From Cytobacillus oceanisediminis 2691 (GTDB lineage: Bacteria; Bacillota; Bacilli; Bacillales; Cytobacillaceae), in the NCBI RefSeq assembly GCF_000294775.2, contig NZ_CP015506.1, positions 1,711,501 through 1,775,500 of the forward strand: a stretch of DNA of 64,000 nt, given 5' to 3'. Below, in pieces: positions 19,268-27,761 of this stretch. A program made the position numbers and the translations under genes. The number at the start of each line of letters is the position of its first letter. The first letter of the stretch is position 1. Below the pieces are notes generated by a model. It ran no database searches and was not told the origin of the DNA. It saw nothing but the letters and a program-made list of their open reading frames with translations.

Positions 19268-20792
19268 ATTTGGCTTTATCAGCTGTTTTTTTCAGGATGT
19301 CCTCTTCTTTAAACGATTTAACCAGCGATGCCACAATTAGAAGCATAATGATGGTAAAAGGGAGTGCAGCTATAATGGAAGCTCTTTGGAGAGCTTCAAG
19401 ACCTCCTGTCCATAAAAGGATGGCTGCAGATGCTGATTGAATAATGCCCCAGACAAATTTCACTTTTCCCGGAGGGTTCAGGCTTCCGTTAGTCGTCTGC
19501 ATGCCAAGAACAAAAGTAGCTGAGTCTGCAGAAGTAATAAAGAATGTACTGATTAAGAAAATAGCCATTGAGCTAAGAACAGTGCTGAAAGGGAAGTTAT
19601 CAAACACAGTAAATAGTGCTACCTCCATTCCCTGCTGCTCGATTGTTTCAAAGATAGGCTTCGCCTCGAAGAATTCAAGGTATATACCTGTTCCTCCAAA
19701 AACAGAGAACCAAAGGGCTCCAAATAGGGTTGGAACAGCAAGCACACCAATGACGAATTCTCTTATTGTCCTTCCACGGGATATTCTTGCTATGAACGTA
19801 CCGACAAATGGCGCCCAGGCAATCCACCATGCCCAATAAAAAATGGTCCAATCCTGAAACCATGTCAGCTCCTGATCAAAAGGGCTGAGCCTGAAGCTCA
19901 TGGATGGAAGGTTTTGAATATAAGACCCAATTGTCGTTGTGAACAGGTCCATAATAAAGTTAGATGGACCTACAAACAGCAGAAATAATAATAAGGATAT
20001 TGCTAAGATAATATTTAAGTTACTTAAATACTTTATTCCCTTGTTTAATCCGGTTTGGGCTGAAAACATAAACAAGACCGTCACAACGACAATAATAATT
20101 AATTGAGTGTTGAAATTATTACCGATACTGTCGAATATTCCAGAAAGTCCTCCGGAAATCTGAATGGCACCCAGACCTAATGATGTTGCAACTCCGAAAA
20201 CAGTAGCAAAGACGGCAATAAAATCAATTAATACGCCCAGCGGCCCGTCCACTTTGCTTCCTAAAATTGGCCTCAAAATGGAGCTGATAACTCCCGGTGC
20301 TCCTTTTCTGAACTGGAAATACGCCAATGCAAGCCCAATGACAGTATAAATAGCCCATGGATGAAGACCCCAATGGAAAAAGGAGTACCTCATGGCAGCC
20401 CTGGCTGCTTCAGGTGTCTGTCCTTCGAGAAAAGGGGGGGCATAAAAGTGATACATAGGTTCCGACACTCCCCAAAAAACCAGGCCTATTCCCATCCCGG
20501 CACTAAAGAGCATGGCAAACCATGATAAATAGCTATATTCGGGCCTATCTGCATCCTTGCCCAGACGAATATTGCCGTATTTGCTGAATGCTAATAGGAT
20601 AGAAAAAATTAAAAAGATAGAAGCTGATAAAAGGTAAAACCAGCCGAACTTCTCCAATATGAATCCTTGAACAGATGCTGTAACAGAATCAAGATTGCCT
20701 TTTGGCAGTATAGTCTTTGGGACAAGTCCCCATAAAATAAAAATTGCTGTGAATATGACTGAAACCGTAAATACTGGTGTCAGTTTCTTCAT
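19266..20792 (-). CDS. opuD: BCCT-family glycine betaine/choline-type transporter
   Basis: 508 residues from ATG 20792, with GGAGGGATTTG in front; the frame continues upstream without a ribosome-binding site. About twelve membrane helices. Signature stretches G-M-G-I-G-L-V-F-W-G-V-S-E-P in helix 3 and the Trp-rich helix 8 (W-T-I-F-Y-W-A-W-W-I-A-W-A-P-F-V-G) form the betaine-binding aromatic box and sodium sites of BCCT carriers. Length equals OpuD (512) and BetL. It imports compatible solutes under osmotic stress. Exact substrate (betaine, choline, carnitine, ectoine) cannot be fixed from sequence, and opuD does not lie next to pdhD in B. subtilis. Confidence 0.8.
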   Translation of the reverse strand: MKKLTPVFTVSVIFTAIFILWGLVPKTILPKGNLDSVTASVQGFILEKFGWFYLLSASIFLIFSILLAFSKYGNIRLGKDADRPEYSYLSWFAMLFSAGMGIGLVFWGVSEPMYHFYAPPFLEGQTPEAARAAMRYSFFHWGLHPWAIYTVIGLALAYFQFRKGAPGVISSILRPILGSKVDGPLGVLIDFIAVFATVFGVATSLGLGAIQISGGLSGIFDSIGNNFNTQLIIIVVVTVLFMFSAQTGLNKGIKYLSNLNIILAISLLLFLLFVGPSNFIMDLFTTTIGSYIQNLPSMSFRLSPFDQELTWFQDWTIFYWAWWIAWAPFVGTFIARISRGRTIREFVIGVLAVPTLFGALWFSVFGGTGIYLEFFEAKPIFETIEQQGMEVALFTVFDNFPFSTVLSSMAIFLISTFFITSADSATFVLGMQTTNGSLNPPGKVKFVWGIIQSASAAILLWTGGLEALQRASIIAALPFTIIMLLIVASLVKSFKEEDILKKTADKAK

Positions 20793-21163
20793 CAAATCCC
20801 TCCAAATCTTATTATAATGAACGTAAATAAAATAATTCCGTAAAACTCCCAATCCTAAAAATGCAGGAAAATAAGAATTCCGCATTCCTGACAGTTATAG
20901 CTTGATTTTTAAAGCATTTTGAAGCTCAGCAGGGGAGAGCAGCTTCCCGAAAAAGATCGACTATGTAAAATCTAAAGGATGTATAGATCCTCACAGAAAT
21001 TCTAAATTTTACTTTTTGAATGTTCAAAACGGATCTATTTCGGGTAAAATCAGTAGGTAATGGTAAGGTGTCAAAAAGGGGGACAACTCCTTTAAAAGGC
21101 CATTTCACATACTAACACTAATTGGAGTGAGATTAAAGGGATATGCACTGTAGGGGGGGCAAT
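20793..21163. other. Divergent intergenic region, no gene seen
   Basis: 370 nt between the divergent carrier and deacetylase genes. A+T-rich; I see no firm promoter, hairpin or conserved RNA. It must hold both promoters. AGGGGGGG just before 21164 is the deacetylase ribosome-binding site. Confidence 0.4.
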
Positions 21164-22021
21164 ATGAAAATAACGGGGCTTATCATAGGTGTTTTTTTTC
21201 TAATGATTTTGGCTTCTTGCACGGATCTTACTGCGGTTGAAAAGCCATCAGAATTGGAAAAAGAAGAGTATAAGCAAGAAGAAAATAATTCGGATGACCA
21301 TTCCAAAGTTCATGAATCAAAATTGCAGAAGAACAAGGGAGATGACGAAAGAGAGCCTAAAGAAGAGGCAGTATCCTTATCAGAGCCGCAATACAAGATA
21401 AATGCAAGTAATTGGACAGTAGAACCAATGAATCATGCAAACTCAAAGGTTGTATTACTGACTATTGACGATGCTCCAGATAAAAATGCATTGGAGATGG
21501 CCAGGATCTTAAAAAAACTTTCAGCACCTGCAATCTTCTTTGTTAATGGACACTTCATTGATACTCCGGAAGAAGCAGAAGTTTTGAAGGCAATTCACGA
21601 ACTTGGTTTTGCTATCGGTAATCACACATACAGCCACTACAACTTAAAAACCTTATCCGAGGCACAGCAATATAATGAGATTGTTAGTCTTAATGATCGA
21701 GTAGAAGAGATTATCGGAGAGAGGCCAAAATTCTTCCGGGCACCATTTGGATCCATTTCAGACTACAGCCGAAAGGTTGCTAAGGATGAAAACATGATTC
21801 TCATGAATTGGACATACGGATATGACTGGGAAAAGGAATATCAATCAAAAGAAGCTTTGGCAGATATAATGATTAATTCACCCTTTTTAGTGAATGGTGC
21901 AAACTTATTGATGCATGATAGGCAATGGACAAAAGAAGCATTAGAGGATATTGTGAAAGGGTTGCGGAATAAAGGATTTACACCTGTCGATCCTGCTCAG
22001 ATCAGCCAGGAAATAGAATGA
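21164..22021 (+). CDS. Polysaccharide deacetylase lipoprotein (NodB/CE4)
   Basis: 285 residues from ATG 21164. Lipobox L-A-S-C near residue 20, then a long Glu/Lys-rich linker (about 25-85) that would span part of the wall, then a CE4 deacetylase domain. Motif 1 is T-I-D-D-A-P (usual T-F-D-D-G-P), motif 2 is H-T-Y-S-H (usual H-T-x-S-H), motif 3 F-R-A-P-F-G, and motif 4 carries W-x-Y-G-Y-D-W. The catalytic Asp and the Asp-His-His metal triad are kept. It should act on peptidoglycan N-acetyl groups or another extracellular glycan. Substrate unknown. Confidence 0.85.
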   Translation: MKITGLIIGVFFLMILASCTDLTAVEKPSELEKEEYKQEENNSDDHSKVHESKLQKNKGDDEREPKEEAVSLSEPQYKINASNWTVEPMNHANSKVVLLTIDDAPDKNALEMARILKKLSAPAIFFVNGHFIDTPEEAEVLKAIHELGFAIGNHTYSHYNLKTLSEAQQYNEIVSLNDRVEEIIGERPKFFRAPFGSISDYSRKVAKDENMILMNWTYGYDWEKEYQSKEALADIMINSPFLVNGANLLMHDRQWTKEALEDIVKGLRNKGFTPVDPAQISQEIE

Positions 22022-22051
22022 GAACAGCAGCTGCTGTTCTCAACGTTTTTT
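22020..22051. terminator. Terminator after deacetylase
   Basis: Palindrome GAGAACAGCAG/CTGCTGTTCTC followed by CAACG and six T. Confidence 0.8.
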
Positions 22052-22060
22052 ATAAATGAA

Positions 22061-22498
22061 TTATTTTCTTTTATAATAGTACATGATTCTTCCATTGAAG
22101 AGATGCAATTCACCTTGCAGCTTTTTAGCAAGAAATTTGCAAAATTCATTAGCTTTACCTTTATCTCCAAAAGTTGCAGTTTCCGGCAATGTAACCTGTA
22201 TGTAGGCCTGCTCCCGTTCAGAGCCGTCTTCCTCAATAACTTTTTCTTTATCAATGCCAAGCAATATGGCATTATATCGGTCATGGTCTGAATATAGGTA
22301 AAACCAGGTTCCTTTTGCTTCAGGCTTCTCTTTAATCTCATAAGGAAAAGCGGCATCATTATATTCCCATTTAATCTGGCTGCCTGTTTTGCCTGTAATA
22401 TCCTTATAATATAAGAAAAGTTCTTTAAGCTCTTCTGTTGAAATATTTTCCTTAGCTGATGAAGGAACCAGCTTGATAAAAGAATTAGCCGCCAACAT
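22061..22498 (-). CDS. DUF1885-like conserved protein
   Basis: 145 residues from ATG 22498 with GGGGGG 4 nt upstream. Soluble, mixed alpha/beta, starts with M-L-A-A-N-S-F-I-K-L-V-P-S-S. From memory this resembles the Bacillus DUF1885 family, whose function is unknown. No catalytic motif visible. Single gene converging on the deacetylase. Confidence 0.65.
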   Translation of the reverse strand: MLAANSFIKLVPSSAKENISTEELKELFLYYKDITGKTGSQIKWEYNDAAFPYEIKEKPEAKGTWFYLYSDHDRYNAILLGIDKEKVIEEDGSEREQAYIQVTLPETATFGDKGKANEFCKFLAKKLQGELHLFNGRIMYYYKRK

Positions 22499-22669
22499 CT
22501 TTCCCCCCATTATCCCCATAATTATGGTAATGAACATCTTCCTTCATTCTAGCATTAGATAAAATCTTATGACAACTTAAAATAGTAAGGTAAATTTAAA
22601 TTACTTGTCAAAGCGCCTAAAATAAATTATAATAATATTCTAAATATTTATTTAAAAGGGAGGTATTTT

Positions 22670-22969
22670 ATGGATTATTTTGAGAAGCTCTATGATGAGC
22701 ATGAAAACGTGAATGTCCGTTTTGTTGGATTTACCACCGAGTCAACACGGTATGATTTTGGAATTGTTTATACAAACCTCTTCTTTTCTAAGCCTCTGGT
22801 TATTTGTATGCAGACCGGCCGCTCCACTCTCCTTGACCCAAAAGATCTCGAAGACATCGAATACTTGCAAAAGGCATTTAAGCTTGATTTATATGAACAG
22901 GCAGCTGATTTAAGCGAGTTTTTCATAGAAGCGATCCCTGGTGCACGTTTCGAAGAACAATACGATTAA
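22670..22969 (+). CDS. DUF3055-family protein
   Basis: 99 residues, ATG 22670 with GGGAGG 8 nt upstream. Contains V-R-F-V-G-F near the N-terminus and a central L-V-I-C-M-Q-T-G-R-S-T-L-L strand-turn, the pattern I associate with DUF3055 of Bacillales and staphylococci. Acidic and soluble. Function unknown; it has its own terminator. Confidence 0.7.
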   Translation: MDYFEKLYDEHENVNVRFVGFTTESTRYDFGIVYTNLFFSKPLVICMQTGRSTLLDPKDLEDIEYLQKAFKLDLYEQAADLSEFFIEAIPGARFEEQYD

Positions 22970-23004
22970 ACAAAAAAAACAGGCCGAATTGGTCTGTTTT
23001 TTTT
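22970..23004 (+). terminator. Terminator after DUF3055 gene
   Basis: Stem ACAGGCC/GGTCTGT with A-rich 5' flank and eight T. Confidence 0.85.
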
Positions 23005-23071
23005 ATTATGTCATACTATTAATAAAGGTTTATAAATGTTGTCAACGTAAATACCAATAAAAAACAATAAT

Positions 23072-23142
23072 TATGTTATACAATTAGGCTTGATAATTTA
23101 ATAATGTTATATTATTATTGATTTATAGATAAAGCGCTTTCA
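23072..23142 (+). promoter_or_regulatory. SR1 promoter with CcpN-like boxes and cre site
   Basis: Promoter TTGATA (23090-23095), 17-nt spacer, TATTAT (23113-23118). TATGTTATACA (23072-23082) fits the CcpN consensus TRTGHYATAYW exactly, and AATGTTATATT (23103-23113) fits at 10 of 11 positions, the latter running into the -10 box. TGAAAGCGCTTTAT on the complementary strand (23129-23142) is a good CcpA cre site just past the expected start of transcription. Together they predict repression during glycolytic growth. Confidence 0.7.
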
Positions 23143-23179
23143 AATGATTCTAAAACTCATTGAAAAGGAGAATGAAAAG

Positions 23180-23314
23180 ATGGGTACAATCGTATGCCAG
23201 GCTTGCAATTCAACTATTGATCACTTTGAGGATGAAAAAGTAACAGTACTATATTCAAAAAAATGCAATTGCTGTGATGGAGAAAAAACAGAGAATACAA
23301 AAAATAATCGTTAA
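23180..23314 (+). CDS. ykzW: SR1P, peptide encoded by dual-function RNA SR1
   Basis: 44 residues, ATG 23180 with AAAAGGAGA upstream. It begins M-G-T-I-V-C-Q-A-C and continues with D-H-F-E-D-E-K-V-T-V-L-Y, then a second Cys group C-N-C-C, so two zinc-ribbon-like Cys pairs. This matches SR1P of Bacillus, which binds glyceraldehyde-3-phosphate dehydrogenase GapA and promotes its partnership with RNase J1. The SR1 RNA itself also pairs with ahrC mRNA in B. subtilis. It lies next to speA, as SR1 does there. C-terminal tail is Asn/Lys-rich and slightly longer than the 39-residue B. subtilis peptide. Confidence 0.9.
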   Translation: MGTIVCQACNSTIDHFEDEKVTVLYSKKCNCCDGEKTENTKNNR

Positions 23315-23319
23315 TAATA

Positions 23320-23353
23320 AAAAGAGCCTTTCCTAAAATGGAAGGCTCTTTTG
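23320..23353. terminator. Terminator shared by SR1 and speA
   Basis: About 12-bp stem, AAAAGAGCCTTTCC with GGAAGGCTCTTTT, one bulge; T run on the plus strand, A run on the left that serves the minus-strand speA gene ending at 23356. Confidence 0.85.
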
Positions 23354-23355
23354 CA

Positions 23356-24825
23356 TTATCTGATGGCCCGGTGCTCTTCAATGACACGAAGATATTTGAA
23401 GTCGTAATCTTCCGGCCCTTGAACTGGAAGTCCCGCTTCCATATTCGTTTTAATATAACGCAGGTTTTCCTTAGTAATGATTTCTCCTGGAATAAATATA
23501 GGTATTCCGGGAGGATAAACCATAATGAATTCGGCGATAATTCTTCCTTCTGATTCGTCAAATGGAACCAGTTCTGTGTCAGCATAAAATGCGTCACGGG
23601 GAGTAAGCGATAAAACGGGAATATCAGGCAGCAGCACTTGAGTTTCAAGCTTTTCAGTATTTCCTTTACGCTCATTAGCGAGTTCGGCAAGAGCGGAAAC
23701 TAAAATATCAGCTTCTCTTTCCGTGTCACCGGGGGTAACAATGCAAAGGATATTATATAAATCGGACATTTCTACTTCAATATTATGATGTTCCCGAAGC
23801 CAATTTTCCACATCGAAACCATTCATGCCAAGTTCTTTGACAGAAATAATCAATTTGGTCGGATCGTAGTCATGCGCCGCTTTTGTTTCCAGTATTTCTT
23901 CACCGACACAATATAGCCGGTCAATTTCATTGATGCGGCGGCGAATGGACTGGGCCAAATCAATAGTCTTTTGAATGAGTTCCTTTCCTTCAGTGGCAAG
24001 ACGTTTTCTGGCAACATCCAATGAGGCAAGCAGTAAATAAGAAGTGGAAGTTGTTGTCAGCATGCTTAAAATGGATTGTACCCTTTTGGCAGAAACAAGA
24101 TTCCCTTTCATATTTAAGATTGAACTTTGTGTCATGGACCCGCCCAGTTTGTGGACTGATGTTGCTGCTAAATCAGCTCCGGCCTGCATGGCGGATAATG
24201 GAAGCTCGTCATGGAAGTGAATATGCACACCATGGGCTTCGTCCACAAGGACAGGCACATTGTATGAATGGGCTATTTCAACAATTTTTTTTAGATCGGC
24301 AGAAATACCGAAATAGGTAGGATTAATTACTAATACCCCTTTGGCATCCGGATGAAGTTCCAGGGCTTTCGAGACGGATTCAGTTGTTATTCCGTGAGAT
24401 ATTCCCAAGTTTTCATCAATTTCAGGATGTATAAAAATAGGGGTTGCCCCTGAAAACACAATTGCAGACATGACGGACTTATGAACATTCCTCGGAACAA
24501 TGATTTTATCCCCTGGCCCGCAGACAGCCATAACCATGGTCATGATGGCTCCGCTCGTTCCTTGTACAGAGAAGAATGTTCTATCCGCCCCAAAGGCCTC
24601 TGCTGCAAGATCCTGTGCTTCTTTTATAATGCCTTTGGGCTGATGAAGATCATCAAGAGGACCAATGTTAATCAGGTCAATAGCCAGTGCATTATCACCT
24701 ATATATTCCCTGAATTCCGGATCAATCCCGGCACCTTTTTTGTGGCCGGGTATATGAAATTGTACCGGATCCTTTTTTGCGTGTGCAAGCAAACCGCTGA
24801 ACAGCGGTGTTTTGTATTGAGACAA
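23356..24825 (-). CDS. speA: Arginine decarboxylase (class I PLP, Orn/Lys/Arg family)
   Basis: 489 residues from TTG 24825, close to B. subtilis SpeA (490). Fold-type I aminotransferase core: Q-G-T-S-G-A-I cofactor phosphate loop (88-94), D-E-A-H-G (195-199) for the pyridine nitrogen, and S-V-H-K-L-G-G with the PLP-binding Lys226. A C-terminal Orn/Lys/Arg decarboxylase domain includes D-A-F-Y-A. It makes agmatine, the first step to putrescine and spermidine, which B. subtilis needs for biofilm formation. Lysine specificity cannot be excluded, but the locus matches speA. Confidence 0.9.
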   Translation of the reverse strand: MSQYKTPLFSGLLAHAKKDPVQFHIPGHKKGAGIDPEFREYIGDNALAIDLINIGPLDDLHQPKGIIKEAQDLAAEAFGADRTFFSVQGTSGAIMTMVMAVCGPGDKIIVPRNVHKSVMSAIVFSGATPIFIHPEIDENLGISHGITTESVSKALELHPDAKGVLVINPTYFGISADLKKIVEIAHSYNVPVLVDEAHGVHIHFHDELPLSAMQAGADLAATSVHKLGGSMTQSSILNMKGNLVSAKRVQSILSMLTTTSTSYLLLASLDVARKRLATEGKELIQKTIDLAQSIRRRINEIDRLYCVGEEILETKAAHDYDPTKLIISVKELGMNGFDVENWLREHHNIEVEMSDLYNILCIVTPGDTEREADILVSALAELANERKGNTEKLETQVLLPDIPVLSLTPRDAFYADTELVPFDESEGRIIAEFIMVYPPGIPIFIPGEIITKENLRYIKTNMEAGLPVQGPEDYDFKYLRVIEEHRAIR

Positions 24826-24950
24826 CTTATTCCCACACCTCTTTAAAATAATATTTCAATATACTCATGCTGTTATAAAACATTTGCATTATAGCATTAT
24901 TCAATCCCTTTGCATAGAAAGTTTTATTGCATACTGATTCTGTTAATGCC

Positions 24951-25080
24951 TGTCTAGTTTCCGTCCCTAGGGAGGAAAGACCTGCCGATTCCTTCCGGAA
25001 GGAAAGAATACCTCCTCGCATGGCTCGTCTTGTGCTTGCCGTCCGTCCCTGAGCAGTCGCCTGCTATTTCGGTTTGCCAT
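24951..25080 (+). repeat. Dispersed intergenic repeat, partial copy
   Basis: Starts TGTCTAG and runs through CCCTAGGGA, CTTCCGGAAGGAAAG, GCTCGTCTTGTGCTTG and CAGTCGCCTGC. The same blocks occur in the same order on the minus strand of the copy at 35411-35735. It fills most of the gap between speA and the following gene and is far more G+C-rich than its flanks. No open frame with a start site. Confidence 0.75.
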
Positions 25081-25154
25081 TAGTTTTAGAAGTTAACAGG
25101 AATTTAAACCTTACAAATAGAAATAAAAGTTAGGAAGAAATGGAGGTTATATAA

Positions 25155-26114
25155 ATGAACTGGAACACACGTGTGACAGAATTATTGAAAATTAAATATC
25201 CAATTATACAGGGCGGTCTTGCCCATCTTGCCTATTCAGATTTGGCTGCAGCTGTTTCAAATGCCGGAGGATTAGGGCAGGTTACCGCAATGTCTCTCAG
25301 CAGCCCGGAAAAACTTAGAGATGAGATACAAAAGGTGAAGAAATTGACAGACAAGCCGTTCGGGGTTAATTTTGCTATTGGACAGCATGGAAGGCCATTT
25401 TCTCACTACCTGGATGTTGCGATTGAAGAAGAAGTCCCTGTTATTTCTATGACAGGGGGAAATCCTGCTCCTATATTTGATCAATTAAAGGGTGTAAATG
25501 TTAAGAAACTTGTACTTGTGGCGGCAAAACGGCAGGCGGTAAAGGCGGAGGAACTTGGGGCCGATGCTGTGATGGTTGTCGGTCAGGAAGGCGGCGGACA
25601 TTTAGGCAGGGACGATATTGGAACCTTCGTTCTTGTACCTCAGGTGGCTGATGCTGTATCAATTCCTGTTATAGCCTCAGGAGGAATCGGAGACGGCAGG
25701 GGCCTGATGGCAGCATTAAGTCTTGGCGCAGAGGGTATTGAGATGGGGACAAGATTTGTTGCAACAAAAGAATGCGTACATGCTTCTGAATTATATAAAA
25801 ATCGTTTAGTCGAAGGCACAGAAAATGACACAGTAGTCATAAAAAGAACTATAGGAGCACCCGCAAGGGTTATCGCTAACTCATGGTCGGAAAAAATACT
25901 CGATATCGAAAAACAAAACGGCGGCTATGAGCAGTTAAAAGACTACATTAGCGGGAATGCTAATAAAAAATATATATATGAAGGGAAAGACCATGAAGGA
26001 TTTGCATGGGCTGGACAAGTTATGGGATTAATTAAGGATATCCCGTCTGTTGAGGAATTATTCCAGCGGATCATTGCAGATGGAGAATCAATCAGAGGGA
26101 AATGGATTAAATAA
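25155..26114 (+). CDS. Nitronate monooxygenase / FabK-like flavoprotein
   Basis: 319 residues, ATG 25155 with TGGAGGT upstream. FMN-dependent TIM barrel: P-I-I-Q-G-G near residue 16, G-G-L-G, then E-G-G-G-H-L-G-R in the middle (the His is the usual catalytic residue of nitronate monooxygenases) and I-A-S-G-G-I-G-D-G-R for the FMN phosphate. Family members oxidise alkyl nitronates such as propionate 3-nitronate; close homologues (FabK) reduce enoyl-ACP. I favour the nitronate enzyme, but the two are hard to separate by eye. Not at this locus in B. subtilis. Confidence 0.8.
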   Translation: MNWNTRVTELLKIKYPIIQGGLAHLAYSDLAAAVSNAGGLGQVTAMSLSSPEKLRDEIQKVKKLTDKPFGVNFAIGQHGRPFSHYLDVAIEEEVPVISMTGGNPAPIFDQLKGVNVKKLVLVAAKRQAVKAEELGADAVMVVGQEGGGHLGRDDIGTFVLVPQVADAVSIPVIASGGIGDGRGLMAALSLGAEGIEMGTRFVATKECVHASELYKNRLVEGTENDTVVIKRTIGAPARVIANSWSEKILDIEKQNGGYEQLKDYISGNANKKYIYEGKDHEGFAWAGQVMGLIKDIPSVEELFQRIIADGESIRGKWIK

Positions 26115-26171
26115 TTATGATAAAATAATGTGACAAAGCACCATGAATTATCATAAATGAGGTGAAGTGAA

Positions 26172-26447
26172 GTGGAATATCAATACCCGATTGACCTGGA
26201 TTGGTCAACAGAAGAAATAGTTGACGTCATCAAATATTTTGAAAGCATTGAAATGGCATACGAAAAAGGAATTGAACGAGAACAATTCATGAATGCATAT
26301 AGACGCTTTAAGGAAATTGTTCCGGGAAAAGCCCAGGAGAAAAACATCTGTGATGAATTTGAAGAACAAAGCGGCTATTCCTCTTACCGGACAGTTAAAT
26401 TGGCCAAAGAACTTTCACCTGGGGATAAAGTAAGAATGCAGAAATAG
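26172..26447 (+). CDS. yktA: UPF0223 protein YktA
   Basis: 91 residues from GTG 26172, AGGTGAAG upstream. Begins [16 protein letters not shown]; helical, acidic and soluble. It matches the YktA/UPF0223 family in length and in its location beside yktB. Function unknown. Confidence 0.88.
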   Translation: MEYQYPIDLDWSTEEIVDVIKYFESIEMAYEKGIEREQFMNAYRRFKEIVPGKAQEKNICDEFEEQSGYSSYRTVKLAKELSPGDKVRMQK

Positions 26448-26454
26448 ACTTGGT

Positions 26455-26493
26455 AAAAAAACAAACCTTCAAATTGAAGGTTTGTTTTTTTTT
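26455..26493. terminator. Terminator between yktA and yktB
   Basis: 12-bp stem ACAAACCTTCAA/TTGAAGGTTTGT with A run before and nine T after; bidirectional. Confidence 0.92.
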
Positions 26494-26525
26494 GAGCTGC
26501 CTGATCCACGTTATGCGAAACATGT

Positions 26526-27146
26526 TTATGCCATTTTGTATAGGGGTAATAAATTTCTAAATACAGATTCAGCTTTTTCAATAAACTGATCAGGTGACAT
26601 GAGAACGGCATCTTCTCGAGAAATTTGATAGCCGCAAAGAATTTCAGCTTTTTTAACATTTTGCAGGCGCTGAAACATGGATCTCAATTCTTCTTTGGAA
26701 AGTTCATTATGCATAACAGCATCTGGTTTTGTGTGATCGCCGGACCAGACATAATCTTTGGGTATTTCTTTATAAAATTTATCCAGGCTGTTCTCAAAAG
26801 ACTTGCCTGCGGCAGCTTTATTCGGTGCTTCATAGATGATGGCAAACCAGATGAATACATGCGTTTCCCATAAACCTATCTGGAAATGAGGAAGCATTTT
26901 GTATCCCCTTGCATTGCCTGCAAATGCGACCCAAGTATCATTTGGCGGATTCTTTGTTCTTCTGGCATGCTTAGCAACATGAGGGAACATTTCATCTCCG
27001 GACAGGTTTGAGAGAGAGGGTGCAAAATGGCGTCCCAACTCTTCTAACTTAGGCCTAATAACAGATTTTAACCTGTCCATTCTTTCATCAAGTCCATCTA
27101 TTTTAAAGACATCGAAATCATCGTTTGTGAAACCAGGAAAAGACAT
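26526..27146 (-). CDS. yktB: UPF0637 protein YktB
   Basis: 206 residues, ATG 27146 with TAGGAGGTTAG upstream. Contains W-V-A-F-A-G-N-A-R-G-Y-K-M-L-P-H-F-Q-I-G, the conserved core of the DUF1054/UPF0637 family. Cytosolic, compact alpha/beta. Function unknown. Convergent with yktA. Confidence 0.9.
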   Translation of the reverse strand: MSFPGFTNDDFDVFKIDGLDERMDRLKSVIRPKLEELGRHFAPSLSNLSGDEMFPHVAKHARRTKNPPNDTWVAFAGNARGYKMLPHFQIGLWETHVFIWFAIIYEAPNKAAAGKSFENSLDKFYKEIPKDYVWSGDHTKPDAVMHNELSKEELRSMFQRLQNVKKAEILCGYQISREDAVLMSPDQFIEKAESVFRNLLPLYKMA

Positions 27147-27341
27147 AAGCTAACCTCCTATATGCTTTGTCAAATATTGTAGCATAACCTCGAACAATCG
27201 AAAAATTTTAAGCTTTAAAGAAGAGACTAAATAAAGTTTTAGGTTATCGCACAAATTAGTTGCAACTGAGAATTGTCCTTCATATGATAATAGTAAAAAT
27301 AATCAGAAAATTAAACACTATTGGAAGGGGTGTACTGTCTA

Positions 27342-27536
27342 ATGAAACAACTTATGAATACAGTGAAGAAGAAAAATGGTGATAGGGAAAGAACAGCGGT
27401 CTTAAGGCTGGAAATGGATTATGAGTTAGCTACTTTGTTTGATGCCATGTCAGAAAGGAATGAAGATCTCCAGAAACAATCAAAACTAAAGCTTGAAAAA
27501 ATCAGGCAGGAACTTCTCAGATTAAAAGCACTTTAA
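27342..27536 (+). CDS. ykzI: YkzI-like small protein
   Basis: 64 residues from ATG 27342, with GGAAGGGG 11 nt upstream; the frame is also open from 27321. Very charged, predicted helical coiled coil from about residue 20 on. Size and place between yktB and yktC/suhB match ykzI. No known function. Confidence 0.75.
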   Translation: MKQLMNTVKKKNGDRERTAVLRLEMDYELATLFDAMSERNEDLQKQSKLKLEKIRQELLRLKAL

Positions 27537-27597
27537 GATTAATTGTGACTAAAGGAGATAAGGCAGAAAAAATGCAAAAGAAAAGAAAGAATAATTA

Positions 27598-27640
27598 GAA
27601 ACGGACTCCCTGATTACATGAGGAGTTCGTTTATTATTTT
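27598..27640 (+). terminator. Terminator after ykzI
   Basis: Stem AAACGGACTCC/GGAGTTCGTTT with a 12-nt loop and TTATTATTTT tail. Confidence 0.8.
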
Positions 27641-27761
27641 GGCAATTGTTTTTTACTGCAAATGATAACCCGCATCATAGGAGAGTATATAACTTGAAGA
27701 ACCTTGCTAATTCATTTAAGCTAGTTATATTTTAATGATATACTAAGCGGAGGGCTGACCA

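Larger units (their letters stand above)
23125..23353 (+). ncRNA. SR1 dual-function small RNA
   Basis: Predicted transcript from about 23125 (7 nt after the -10 box) to the terminator at 23320-23353, roughly 230 nt and containing the SR1P frame. Known SR1 is about 205 nt. Base-pairing segments to ahrC were not traced because the target is outside the window. Confidence 0.65.

Noticed and set aside
20926-21108. 60-codon minus-strand frame upstream of the BCCT carrier
   Set aside because: No ribosome-binding site, unlikely composition and no recognisable family; it lies in a divergent promoter region.
27572-27598. 8-codon frame after ykzI with AAAGGAGA in front
   Set aside because: Too short to judge; it most likely reflects A/G-rich sequence before the terminator.
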